From NCBI GenBank assembly GCA_023212645.1, contig JALBYC010000019.1, positions 124,001-188,000 on the forward strand: a stretch of DNA of 64,000 nt. Reading direction: 5' to 3'. The position numbers were made by a program, and so were the translations under genes. The DNA is from Farysia itapuensis. Taxonomy: Eukaryota > Basidiomycota > Ustilaginomycetes > Ustilaginales > Ustilaginaceae. A model generated the notes under the pieces. It made no database searches. It saw nothing but the letters and a program-made list of their open reading frames with translations, and was not told where the DNA came from. This document shows positions 10,885 through 19,107 of the stretch, one piece after another; position 1 is the stretch's first letter, and every line of letters begins with the position of its first letter.

Positions 10885-10902
10885 ATGTCGCAGCATCTTT
10901 GA
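10885..10902 (+). promoter_or_regulatory. Possible five-codon upstream ORF in the GT32 leader
   Basis: ATG at 10885 opens a five-codon frame ending in TGA at 10900-10902, 44 bases before the proposed GT32 ATG. If transcription starts upstream of it, it would be a translated leader peptide that could lower main-frame initiation. The transcript start is not visible, so this is inference. Confidence 0.35.
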
Positions 10903-10946
10903 ATCACAGTCAGCTCGAGCTTCACAACAGCCACAAAGGGTGGACC

Positions 10947-12932
10947 ATGGCTTCACTTCTGTCCAGAAGGGCCTCCCACATTCTCCTCATCTTGCTTGGC
11001 TTGTTCCTCGCCGGTACCATTATCGTTCTGACCACAGCCAATGCCTACTTCTCCATCGACACCTCGGCCTATGTCCTCCCAGAGGAGCTTGGCACCTGGG
11101 ATCAGATCCGTCATGGCGTTGCACCCACTGCCTCTGATTCTTGGGCCCCCGCCAGTCCAGTGAGCGGCGATAACTACACAGCAAAGCCGGAGCCATTGCG
11201 CCATTACCCGGCCATGCCGTGGAACTCGAACAGCCCAGTGGAAAAGATCCCCAGAATCATCCATCAGACATGGAAGGATGAGCATCTGCCACCGAGATGG
11301 CAGGCCGTTCGGGACGAGTGTGCCGCCATGCATCCCGACTACCAGTACATGTTGTGGACCGACGCCGATTCGCGCAAGTTTATCGCAGAGCACTACGACT
11401 GGTTCCTGCCCGTGTTCGATGGCTACCCTTACCCCATTCAGCGCGCGGACGTGATCCGCTACTTTGTGCTCCATCACTACGGAGGTATCTACATGGATCT
11501 CGATATTGGCTGCCAACGTCGACTCGATCCACTTCTCCGCTTTGAAGTCATTTTACCAAAGACCATCCCCGTCGGCGTGTCAAACGATCTGCTCTTTTCG
11601 GCAAAAGGACATCCCTTCACCGACCAGCTGATCCACAATCTGGTCACCTTCAACCACCAGTATTTGACAAACTATCCCACCGTCATGTTCAGCACCGGGC
11701 CCATGTTTGTCTCCGCCTCCTACGGGCTCTATGTAGACGTGCACGGCCCAGCAACGCCGAGCAACCCTAAACAGCCCGATGCAGGCCTCAAAGGCATTCG
11801 CATTCTCCCCAAAACTCTTTATGGTAAAAACGCCAAACCTGGCGAGGCTCCCGACGCCTTCTTTTCCCACTTTTACGGCTCCAGTTGGCACTCGAATGAC
11901 GCCGGCTTCCTCATTTTTCTGCGCAAGTACGGCCGGTTTCTTATCTTTGTTGGCGTATGTGTCGTCATTTACGGATTAGTGCGCACTCTACTGCCGAGAC
12001 TGTTGGGTCGTATGGTGGAACGACCCGGCCTAGGAGGCAGTGGTCGTAGACGTCGCTCTCAGCAAGGATGGATCAGCCTGCCGGTTGGTTCCCCCTCTTC
12101 ACGCTCGCTGGCCAAGAGGCGCTCGAAGCGACACTCGAACGCAGACGAAGATCGCAATCTGGCAATGAAGGACCTAGCTGGCAGATCGGTCGGCAGTACG
12201 TCTGCTGCCAACCCGGCCCGGTCGGCCATCCCAGCGCCGCGTGCACACAAACTCAGTCTACCTCTGTTTCAATTGCAAGATCCAGAACCAATGACGGCGG
12301 ACCCGCCTCCCCAATCCGTGCTGGCATGGATGGGTCAGACGCTCTCGCGACCCTCTTCGCGCAACGACGGCGTCAGTGAGCTCGAAGCGAATCGAGGAAA
12401 CACCGACAGCCCGCCCAAGAAGAAGGGCGTTCTCTACCTTCCCGCTTACTTTGTCCGCGGTGATGACGGAAGCAGCTCCTCGTCACAGCCACTCAGTCCG
12501 TCGACGAGCTCAGCTTCGTCGCAAATGCCTGGTCAGCCGCTTTCCGGCTTGACCGGCACGTCGTACGAGCCAGGCGCAGTGACGCAAAGCCTGGGAGAGT
12601 GGGCGTCATCCTTAATACCGGCCAACTGGCGTGGACCTTCACCGGCCCCATCACACGGATCGCGACGGTCACGCGTCTCGCAAGACGTAGACCTCGAATC
12701 GCTCGGCTCGCGCGATGCTGACGAGGACGAGGACGAGGATGCATCTGCTTACTTTGGCAGCAAATCGGCAGCAGCCAGTAAAGAACACAAGCCGCTTATC
12801 TATCGGCCCGAGCCTGTGGCTCCACCGCAGGATTTCACTTATCCCAACACTGGCAGTACAAATCTCGCACCTCCACCGTACGAAGACTCGCCCCTCTCTG
12901 CACAGCACAATGACTACAAATCGGACGCTTGA
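10947..12932 (+). CDS. GT32 mannosyltransferase, inositol phosphoceramide mannosyltransferase-like (SUR1/CSH1 family)
   Basis: Type II membrane glycosyltransferase of 661 residues. The longest open frame starts at a TTG (10899); I chose the ATG at 10947 because it has a good context (ACCATGG) and is followed at once by a signal-anchor helix (about residues 9-29). The catalytic core has the GT32 signatures IPRIIHQTW (about residue 103), the WTDAD segment, and YGGIYMDLDIGC (about 178-189) containing the DxD nucleotide-sugar/metal motif. A second hydrophobic segment lies at about 325-350, as in fungal SUR1/CSG1 proteins that add mannose from GDP-mannose to inositol phosphoceramide in the Golgi. 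Unlike the ~380-residue yeast enzymes, it has a ~300-residue low-complexity cytosolic tail with an acidic DEDEDED run and a PPPY motif at residues 642-645. The exact acceptor lipid is inferred from family only. Confidence 0.85.
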   Translation: MASLLSRRASHILLILLGLFLAGTIIVLTTANAYFSIDTSAYVLPEELGTWDQIRHGVAPTASDSWAPASPVSGDNYTAKPEPLRHYPAMPWNSNSPVEKIPRIIHQTWKDEHLPPRWQAVRDECAAMHPDYQYMLWTDADSRKFIAEHYDWFLPVFDGYPYPIQRADVIRYFVLHHYGGIYMDLDIGCQRRLDPLLRFEVILPKTIPVGVSNDLLFSAKGHPFTDQLIHNLVTFNHQYLTNYPTVMFSTGPMFVSASYGLYVDVHGPATPSNPKQPDAGLKGIRILPKTLYGKNAKPGEAPDAFFSHFYGSSWHSNDAGFLIFLRKYGRFLIFVGVCVVIYGLVRTLLPRLLGRMVERPGLGGSGRRRRSQQGWISLPVGSPSSRSLAKRRSKRHSNADEDRNLAMKDLAGRSVGSTSAANPARSAIPAPRAHKLSLPLFQLQDPEPMTADPPPQSVLAWMGQTLSRPSSRNDGVSELEANRGNTDSPPKKKGVLYLPAYFVRGDDGSSSSSQPLSPSTSSASSQMPGQPLSGLTGTSYEPGAVTQSLGEWASSLIPANWRGPSPAPSHGSRRSRVSQDVDLESLGSRDADEDEDEDASAYFGSKSAAASKEHKPLIYRPEPVAPPQDFTYPNTGSTNLAPPPYEDSPLSAQHNDYKSDA

Positions 12933-13051
12933 AACAACCCCCTCCACAAATCAACCATCACAATTTTGTTTCCATGCCCCGTGATTGCAAACTTTTGTGT
13001 GTGCAAGTGAGGTGCGAAGGGTGGGGGGGTATATATATGGTGCAGACGAGA

Positions 13052-14052
13052 TTAGAATCCGCCTTTGCGCCGTCGTCCGGTGTACTTGCTGTCGAGAGGT
13101 ACGTCTTCTTTGCCGCGTTTCTTGTTGAGTTCTTTTTTGCGTACAATGTACTCTTTGGTGGTTTCAGAGTGTTTGTGTTTGCGACCGGGTTTGGAGCGAC
13201 GATCTTTGTCGAGGCGGCGTTTTTCGAACTTGACGGCGGCGGCAGCTGTGGCGGTGTTGGCTGCTGATGTGTCGTGCTCGTGATCATGGGTTAGGGCTTC
13301 GGGCAGTTGTTGCCGCGCGGCTGCTGCGCCGTTCGGCCCGACCATCATTTCTCCACCTACCCACAGTACGAGATAGAACTTCTTGGCTTTCTTCGAGTTG
13401 GGGTAGTCGACCACCAACCCACCACCAAATCCGGCACGCGTGGCAAACTGCATGATGAACTTGACCTGGTCATCTGATTCTGGGTAGAATTGAAATACGG
13501 CGCGAGATCCGCGCGAAAGGGACGAGTAGAGGGTTGTGAAGAACGTCGAGAGTCTTTGGGCAGGGTTGTGCGCGGTCGTGTCGGCATTGCAAAGCCACTG
13601 GAGGACAGAGATGGAGATGGCACCGTCAAAAGCACCCGCGCGGAATCCACACCCTTGCCCAGCATCCGCAAGCATGATGTCCCCTTCCGTCTCCTTCTCC
13701 AACGCAACTTCCAGCATCGATGGTGAAATGTCGATCCCGATCCATTCGTGCCCTTGCTCGGTAATGATCTCGCCAGACAGGCCCGAGCCACATCCAATGT
13801 CGAGCAACAGCGCCGGTTTGCGGTGCTCCGGCAGCATGAGCAGCTGCAACGCTCTTTCCGTCATCTCGGCCTGAATCGTCTGCACCCGCGTACTGCAACA
13901 CACACACAGACACACCAGAGCGTCAGTATCTGAAACCTTTGCACAACATCTCACCTCGAATCTGCTGGGGTTGCTTACTTTGATGTGTACTTGGACGCTT
14001 CTGTGTCATTGTAGAAGATCTCTGGCGGCGCCAGGTGTTCGGGCCGAGACAT
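13052..14052 (-). CDS. bud23: 18S rRNA (guanine-N7)-methyltransferase Bud23
   Basis: Two exons on the minus strand: 14052-13979 and 13892-13052, with an 86-bp intron (13978-13893; GTAAGC donor, CTGAC branch site, TTGCAG acceptor). The join gives KYTSNTRVQTIQAEM, the conserved N-terminal Bud23 region; the product is 304 residues. Exon 1 starts MSRPEHLAPPEIFYND, typical of the family. SAM-binding motif I is LLLDIGCGSGLSGE, followed by WIGIDIS and SVLQWLCNA. The C-terminus is Lys/Arg-rich and ends in a short RRRKGGF tail, as in Bud23/WBSCR22. The enzyme methylates a 18S rRNA guanine (G1575 in yeast) with Trm112 as partner, in late 40S assembly. It is convergent with the GT32 gene (119-bp gap) and divergent from the AFG1-J gene. 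Confidence 0.93.
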
Positions 14053-14211
14053 GCTGCTGCTCGTGTTGGTTCTGTGAGAAAGTGAGAAGAAACAAGATTT
14101 TTTTGGAGGAGAAAAGGGTCCAGCTCAGAATGATGTTTCCGGCCGAATGAGGCCAAAAGTGGAGGTGCGCTTTTTGGCGTTTTGCTTGTCAGATTAGATG
14201 CACTGCTTACT

Positions 14212-14250
14212 CAAAGTATATGCAAAGTACAAAGTGCAAAGTGCAAAGTA
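14212..14250. repeat. CAAAGT repeat cluster in the BUD23/AFG1-J divergent promoter
   Basis: CAAAGT occurs at 14212, 14223, 14230, 14237 and 14244; the last four have an exact 7-base period. It lies between two divergent start codons (14052 minus, 14317 plus). It could be a tandem factor-binding site or a simple repeat. Confidence 0.7.
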
Positions 14251-14316
14251 CCACCCAAGAGGTGTCAAGGTGTGCCCCGCAACTGCTCGACTTCACGTCG
14301 GTCGATGGTGTAGAAG

Positions 14317-17300
14317 ATGCACATGCCGTGTTCGAGGACGCTGCTACTCGGCCCAAACCTTCGCAGCGTTCGTCATCCCTTGACCCAATCACGGCACCAG
14401 TCTAGCTGTATCCCGTCCTTGACACGGGAACGACGACCTGCCGTACGCGTGCCTAGGCAATCATCAACCTCGCGAATAGATAGGGTCAGTTCAGTACGCA
14501 GTCTTGCCTCCATATCAGTAGAGACGAATGCACTACAGGTTACAGATCCGCTGCTCATATACCGCGCCAAGGTCGCACGTGGCGAGCTGGAGGAGGACGA
14601 AGAGCAGCTGCGCGCGCTTGTAGAATTGCGCCGCATCAACCGCGTCCTTCGCGACTACATACCACCCGCACACTTGCTCGGCATCCTCAACGAGGACACG
14701 CAACCCAATGCTTCTGCCTCCCTTTCGAACAGCGTTGCATCGCGCTTACGGCCAGGCTCGCGCGAGATAGACGACGAGGGCGAACCAACTTCCTCCGGTA
14801 AACAGAAGATCGGTGACCTCGTAAGATGGCTGAGCGACAGTGAAGGACTCTCCCAACTCGGCACCCCCAAGGGTCTCTTGCTGACAGGCACCCCCGGCAC
14901 CGGCAAAAGCATGGTCATGGATATCTTTTACGACTCTTTACCCACCAAGAGCAAATTTCGAAGGCATTACCACCACTTGCTCCTAGACCTGTACAAGATC
15001 ATTTGGCAAGAAGCGGAGCGTCGGCGTCTTTCAGTGCGACAGGGCGTGCCTCGCGCCACGGCTACACCGGAAATCGGTACCGGTGCTGTGTGGACACGAG
15101 ATCGGAACGATCCCAACAAGTCGTCTGCTTGGCGTCGAGCTTTGCGAGGCATGCCCTTTTTCCGTCCAGACAGTCTCGCTGACGAGCGTCAAGGCACAGA
15201 GCAACTGTCCTACATTCCCGGCCCTGACGGCGACGTTGTCAAGACTACCTTACCGCTCCACGCTGCAGCCCATTTGTTCCTAAAGTACGGCCACATTCTG
15301 CTGTTTGACGAAATTCAGCTTGTCGACGTGGCCAGCGCAGGCCTACTGCGTCGCACGCTCGAAGCCTACTGGCGTCTCGGCGGCGTCGTTGTAGGCACCA
15401 GCAACCGTATACCCAAAGATCTCTACGCCAGCAACGTCCAACGAAGCCAAATCACTCAATTCTTAGAAATCTTGCAAGAGCGATGCCCCAATTACGAAAT
15501 GCGCCGCAATCGCGATTTTCGCCGCGAGCCATTCTTCCGCGAGGAATGGCTGAAGCGGAACCAAGAGTCGTCCGACGAGCAGCCATCGCCGACGTCGTGC
15601 GCTGCAGAGGAGCCAGGAGTGTCGTCCTACTTTTTGCGTGCGGAGGAAGATAAGTTTCAAGCTTTGGTGGACGATGTTGTCGCTGGTCGACAGGCATCGC
15701 CCTCTACAGTCAACGTCTATGGACGCCGACTCAACGTCCCGGCTGCGATACCGTCGTCAGTGGAGGCTGGACTGCCTAGCGTGTGCCAATTCACATTCAC
15801 AGAGCTGTGCGACTCGCCTCTCGGCCCTGCCGACTATCTCACTCTGGCCTCGACCTACCACACCTTTGTCGTCACTGGCGTGCCTCAAATGACACTTATG
15901 CAGAAGAACCAAGCGCGGCGGATGATTACTTTCCTCGACGCGGTGTACGAGGCCGGATGTCGACTCATTGTACTCGCCGACGCGGGGCCAGACGACCTGT
16001 TCTTTCCCGATGCGGAGACGGCAGCTCGTCACGCAGCTCGTGGGCCCGAAGCTGGGCCCGGAGACGTCAACCCCCAGCTCCTCTTTCAAACAAACACGGG
16101 CTACAAAAGCACCGAACCGGACGACGCAGTCGACATGTCGACCAAGGGCGCCCGATCGCCCTTTCTCACTCCACCCTCTGGCCAGCTCTACCCTGAAGAG
16201 GAGCGTCTTGCCCGGCAAAAAGCCGGACAGCGCGTCGATTTCAGCCAGGACGAATTCATGACTGAGTCCTTCATGATGGCAGAGACGCTGTCCGAAGCGA
16301 TGCAAGATACAGATGAAGGCTTTCGACCCAACATCTCGGCCTACTCGGAGACACGCCCTTCACGCTCAGGCGTCGCCGACGAACAGCAGTCCAAGAACGA
16401 CAAGGTCGAGTTCAAGCACCTTTCCATCTTCAGCGGCGAAGACGAGCGATTTGCATACCAGCGTGCGGTATCGCGCCTCTTTGAGATGAGTCACCCTCAG
16501 TGGATGCAACGCAAAGGATGGCGTCCCTTTTTGGCCAATGAGATGGAGTCATGGGCTGGCACAACCACCAGTTCCGCCTCGAAATCGGCGGCAACCGAGT
16601 TTACGGACAGGTCGCCAGCATCCGCCCGCTTTGTCGACCCGAGCGGTGACTTTGCCGAAGAAGCATCGTACGAGAAATCTTCCTTCCCAGCGCAGCACCC
16701 ATCGCACAGCAACTTAGAGCGGGAGATGCAGGAATATACCGACAAACAGCACCAGCAGCAGAAGGAATGGGCCGGCATTGCGGGAGAGCCTGACTTTTCA
16801 GGCGGGCCCATTGGCAAGTCCCGTGATCGCAACAGGGGCCCGCCTGTGCTGTCCGAAGCTCACGTCTGGGGCGTGCGTGAAGATTGGGGCAAGAAGGCAG
16901 GCGCTTGGGGGAAAGGCTCTGCCGTGTTTGGCGAGTCCACCGCCACCCCGTCCACGCCCGAGTCTGCGCCTTCTCGACCACGGCCACAATCCGCCGCCGC
17001 CCCCGTCGGCGTCAAGCGGCGGAAGTTCTCGACGTCCGCCCGCTCCCACGCACGTCAACAGACCGCACCCAACTTCTACCGCACCCTCAACGTCGAACGC
17101 ACCGCATCGCAGGCACAGATCAAATCCCAATTCTACAAACTGTCCAAAGAGCTCCATCCAGACATCAATCCGAGTGAGGACGCCAAAAAGAGGTTTCAGG
17201 AGGTGTCGGAGGCGTATGCCATGCTAGGGTCTGCCGCCAATCGACGCTCGTACGACCGTCAGCTGTCAACCTCTGGCGGTGGGTACAGCGGATACGGCGA

Positions 17301-17703
17301 TAATGTTGGGCGCGGATTTGGCGCCGCCCATGATTTCTCTGAAAACTCTGAGCGGAGAGCAAGAGCGACGTACGCATGGGAGTACCAACGTCGACGCCGA
17401 CCTGCCAATCCTGGCTCCACGAGCAAGGCCAACTCCTCCTCGGCGACACACGGTCGCCAAACCCACTCGTCCATCTTTAACGAATCGGCGAGTGGCGGTG
17501 GCAGCAGCAGCAGTGCGTTTGAGAGGTTGGCAGCGCAACAGCGTGCGAGAGAGGAGCGAAATCGCGCCCGACAGGCCGGTTCAACCTCAGCACAGCAGGC
17601 TGACGACCTGTACCAGGCCGACGTATCCAACCCCATGGTCCGCTTCGCTCAAGTCCTCCTCATGCTCGGCATCGTATTCAAGGCCGGAACATATTTTCAC
17701 TAG
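14317..17703 (+). CDS. AFG1/LACE1-like mitochondrial AAA ATPase fused to a J-domain and a C-terminal membrane segment
   Basis: Single uninterrupted frame of 1,128 residues. Residues 1-70 are Arg/Ser-rich and acid-poor, like a mitochondrial presequence. Residues ~80-860 are AFG1: VTDPLLIYRAKVARGEL, Walker A GTPGTGKS (about 191), FDEIQ Walker B (about 331), GTSNRIPKDLY sensor region, and the closing AHVWGVREDWG block. After a Pro/Ser linker comes a second presequence-like stretch (KRRKFSTSARSHARQ, about 905-918). A complete J-domain follows (about 920-985) with HPD in SKELHPDINP, and the last ~20 residues are hydrophobic. AFG1 supports turnover or quality control of inner-membrane respiratory subunits; J-domains stimulate Hsp70, here presumably the matrix enzyme Ssc1. 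No in-frame ATG lies between the end of AFG1 and the J-domain, so the J-part has no obvious start of its own. Confidence 0.85.
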   Translation: MHMPCSRTLLLGPNLRSVRHPLTQSRHQSSCIPSLTRERRPAVRVPRQSSTSRIDRVSSVRSLASISVETNALQVTDPLLIYRAKVARGELEEDEEQLRALVELRRINRVLRDYIPPAHLLGILNEDTQPNASASLSNSVASRLRPGSREIDDEGEPTSSGKQKIGDLVRWLSDSEGLSQLGTPKGLLLTGTPGTGKSMVMDIFYDSLPTKSKFRRHYHHLLLDLYKIIWQEAERRRLSVRQGVPRATATPEIGTGAVWTRDRNDPNKSSAWRRALRGMPFFRPDSLADERQGTEQLSYIPGPDGDVVKTTLPLHAAAHLFLKYGHILLFDEIQLVDVASAGLLRRTLEAYWRLGGVVVGTSNRIPKDLYASNVQRSQITQFLEILQERCPNYEMRRNRDFRREPFFREEWLKRNQESSDEQPSPTSCAAEEPGVSSYFLRAEEDKFQALVDDVVAGRQASPSTVNVYGRRLNVPAAIPSSVEAGLPSVCQFTFTELCDSPLGPADYLTLASTYHTFVVTGVPQMTLMQKNQARRMITFLDAVYEAGCRLIVLADAGPDDLFFPDAETAARHAARGPEAGPGDVNPQLLFQTNTGYKSTEPDDAVDMSTKGARSPFLTPPSGQLYPEEERLARQKAGQRVDFSQDEFMTESFMMAETLSEAMQDTDEGFRPNISAYSETRPSRSGVADEQQSKNDKVEFKHLSIFSGEDERFAYQRAVSRLFEMSHPQWMQRKGWRPFLANEMESWAGTTTSSASKSAATEFTDRSPASARFVDPSGDFAEEASYEKSSFPAQHPSHSNLEREMQEYTDKQHQQQKEWAGIAGEPDFSGGPIGKSRDRNRGPPVLSEAHVWGVREDWGKKAGAWGKGSAVFGESTATPSTPESAPSRPRPQSAAAPVGVKRRKFSTSARSHARQQTAPNFYRTLNVERTASQAQIKSQFYKLSKELHPDINPSEDAKKRFQEVSEAYAMLGSAANRRSYDRQLSTSGGGYSGYGDNVGRGFGAAHDFSENSERRARATYAWEYQRRRRPANPGSTSKANSSSATHGRQTHSSIFNESASGGGSSSSAFERLAAQQRAREERNRARQAGSTSAQQADDLYQADVSNPMVRFAQVLLMLGIVFKAGTYFH

Positions 17704-17843
17704 CACAAACCGCACATCACACGCATAGAGGCAGCCGCATGGAAGAATTCAAGGGCACATCCCTGTTGTTGTTATCAGTACTCGCACAATCTTCATTGGC
17801 GTGCAGCGCAACGATCTTGGAGTGGCGGGGGGGAGGGGCTCCT

Positions 17844-18839
17844 TTATTTCAGTCGTTTGGCGCCCATTCCAGAGCCAGCTGCTTCGGAGGAAGGATGACC
17901 TTCGGCGCCCTGTTTGGCCGGATCTTCCTCGGTCGCCGGCATGAGGATGAGGATGGCGACGGGGATGAGGTAGAACCAGTACTTCTGTAGGAGTGTCTTT
18001 TCGGGCTCGGGGGGTTGCACTGTACCGTCCTCGCGCGTCGGCAGAGGTGCCTTCAGCGGTGGGGTATGCGGCTTGACTGGCGAGCTTGTGTGGAAGTCTG
18101 TGCGGAAATCCAGCGCCGGTTGGGCGGAAGCGGCGGCGGTTGTGGCAGCGATGTCGCCCGATTTTCGGCGAGAGCGGCGGGCTGCTTGTCGCTGACGCTC
18201 TTTGCGCGCCTCCTCGTTTACCACTGCCATTTTGGCGCCGTTGGATACAGGACATCCATCAGGTCCCAGTTGGATATCGAGGATGCGGTAGGAGAGACCA
18301 AACGGTGTGACGACCGCGCTGGTGTCAGCTGCTGCTGCCGGGCTGCTCCGTCGCACATGGACGGTCAACTGATCGTCAATCGTGGGCAAGTCAGCATGAC
18401 TCTGACGCAAATGACACAACTTGACAGAGGTACTGGGTAGACCGTCGAGTGCAGAAGGCGAGTTCGCAGGGGACAGCGCTAGTTGATACACCAATTCTGA
18501 GGCTTGTGACGACCGAGCCTGATCGTAAAGCGTCTTTACATCACTCGCGCTGAGATGCGACGTGTACTTCGAGCCAGGCGTGGCACCCACCGCCGTCGCG
18601 TTCACCGCGGTGTTGTCGGTTTTGATGCGAGGAGCAGCCGTCTGATCGGCAGTGGAGAGCTCAACCTTACCGCGGATCGTCCACTCCCCAGCACTGGCGA
18701 AAGAACCAACCCGATGCAGCAAGTTATACGTCGTCGTCGTCGTTGTTGTTGTTGACGGAGACACCTCCGCGTTTCCAGCGACAAGCGACCCAGCAGCACT
18801 TACTGCGATGAGCAGCGTGCGAACATGTGGCAGCAGCAT
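17844..18839 (-). CDS. emc10: ER membrane protein complex subunit 10 (EMC10)
   Basis: 331 residues from the ATG at 18839; the open frame extends upstream to a GTG at 18959 but the ATG begins a clean signal peptide (MLLPHVRTLLIAVSAAGSLV). A Thr8 run follows the signal. The lumenal part contains family-like segments (GLSYRILDIQLGPDGCP), then a basic linker and the diagnostic membrane anchor near the C-terminus (EKTLLQKYWFYLIPVAILIL), with a short cytosolic tail. EMC10 is a lumenal/single-pass subunit of the EMC insertase, which inserts multipass and tail-anchored proteins into the ER. The gene is convergent with AFG1-J (140-bp gap). Confidence 0.88.
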   Translation of the reverse strand: MLLPHVRTLLIAVSAAGSLVAGNAEVSPSTTTTTTTTYNLLHRVGSFASAGEWTIRGKVELSTADQTAAPRIKTDNTAVNATAVGATPGSKYTSHLSASDVKTLYDQARSSQASELVYQLALSPANSPSALDGLPSTSVKLCHLRQSHADLPTIDDQLTVHVRRSSPAAAADTSAVVTPFGLSYRILDIQLGPDGCPVSNGAKMAVVNEEARKERQRQAARRSRRKSGDIAATTAAASAQPALDFRTDFHTSSPVKPHTPPLKAPLPTREDGTVQPPEPEKTLLQKYWFYLIPVAILILMPATEEDPAKQGAEGHPSSEAAGSGMGAKRLK

Positions 18840-19107
18840 TATCGGTGCACCAAGAGTATGTGGAAGATTTGGTGGCGAGATGCATGGCGCGTGCGTTCTG
18901 TTTCCTTTGCCCATACTTTCCACAACATATTGAATTTGACTGCAGAAATACGTGACCACCCAAGTGGCCTTTCAAGTATACACACACCCGCGGGACCTGG
19001 TGCAAAGCAAAAGATTGGCATTACTGGCGAAAACGGTGACTCAGTGAAAGAAAAGAGGCGAGTATGAAGTCTGTAGACGATGCGGGATGTTGATGAAACG
19101 AGACAAT

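Larger units (their letters stand above)
10472..10946. other. Intergenic region: rim15 3' flank and GT32 promoter
   Basis: No gene seen. It holds A-tracts at about 10517-10527 and 10622-10629, a TGGGC pentamer repeat, and a short upstream reading frame just before the next gene. The first ~150 bases probably carry the rim15 3' UTR. Confidence 0.6.

Noticed and set aside
13052..13954. BUD23 as a single 300-residue frame starting near 13954
   Set aside because: Its first ~20 residues are Cys/Val-rich intron translation; the spliced model gives the conserved N-terminus.
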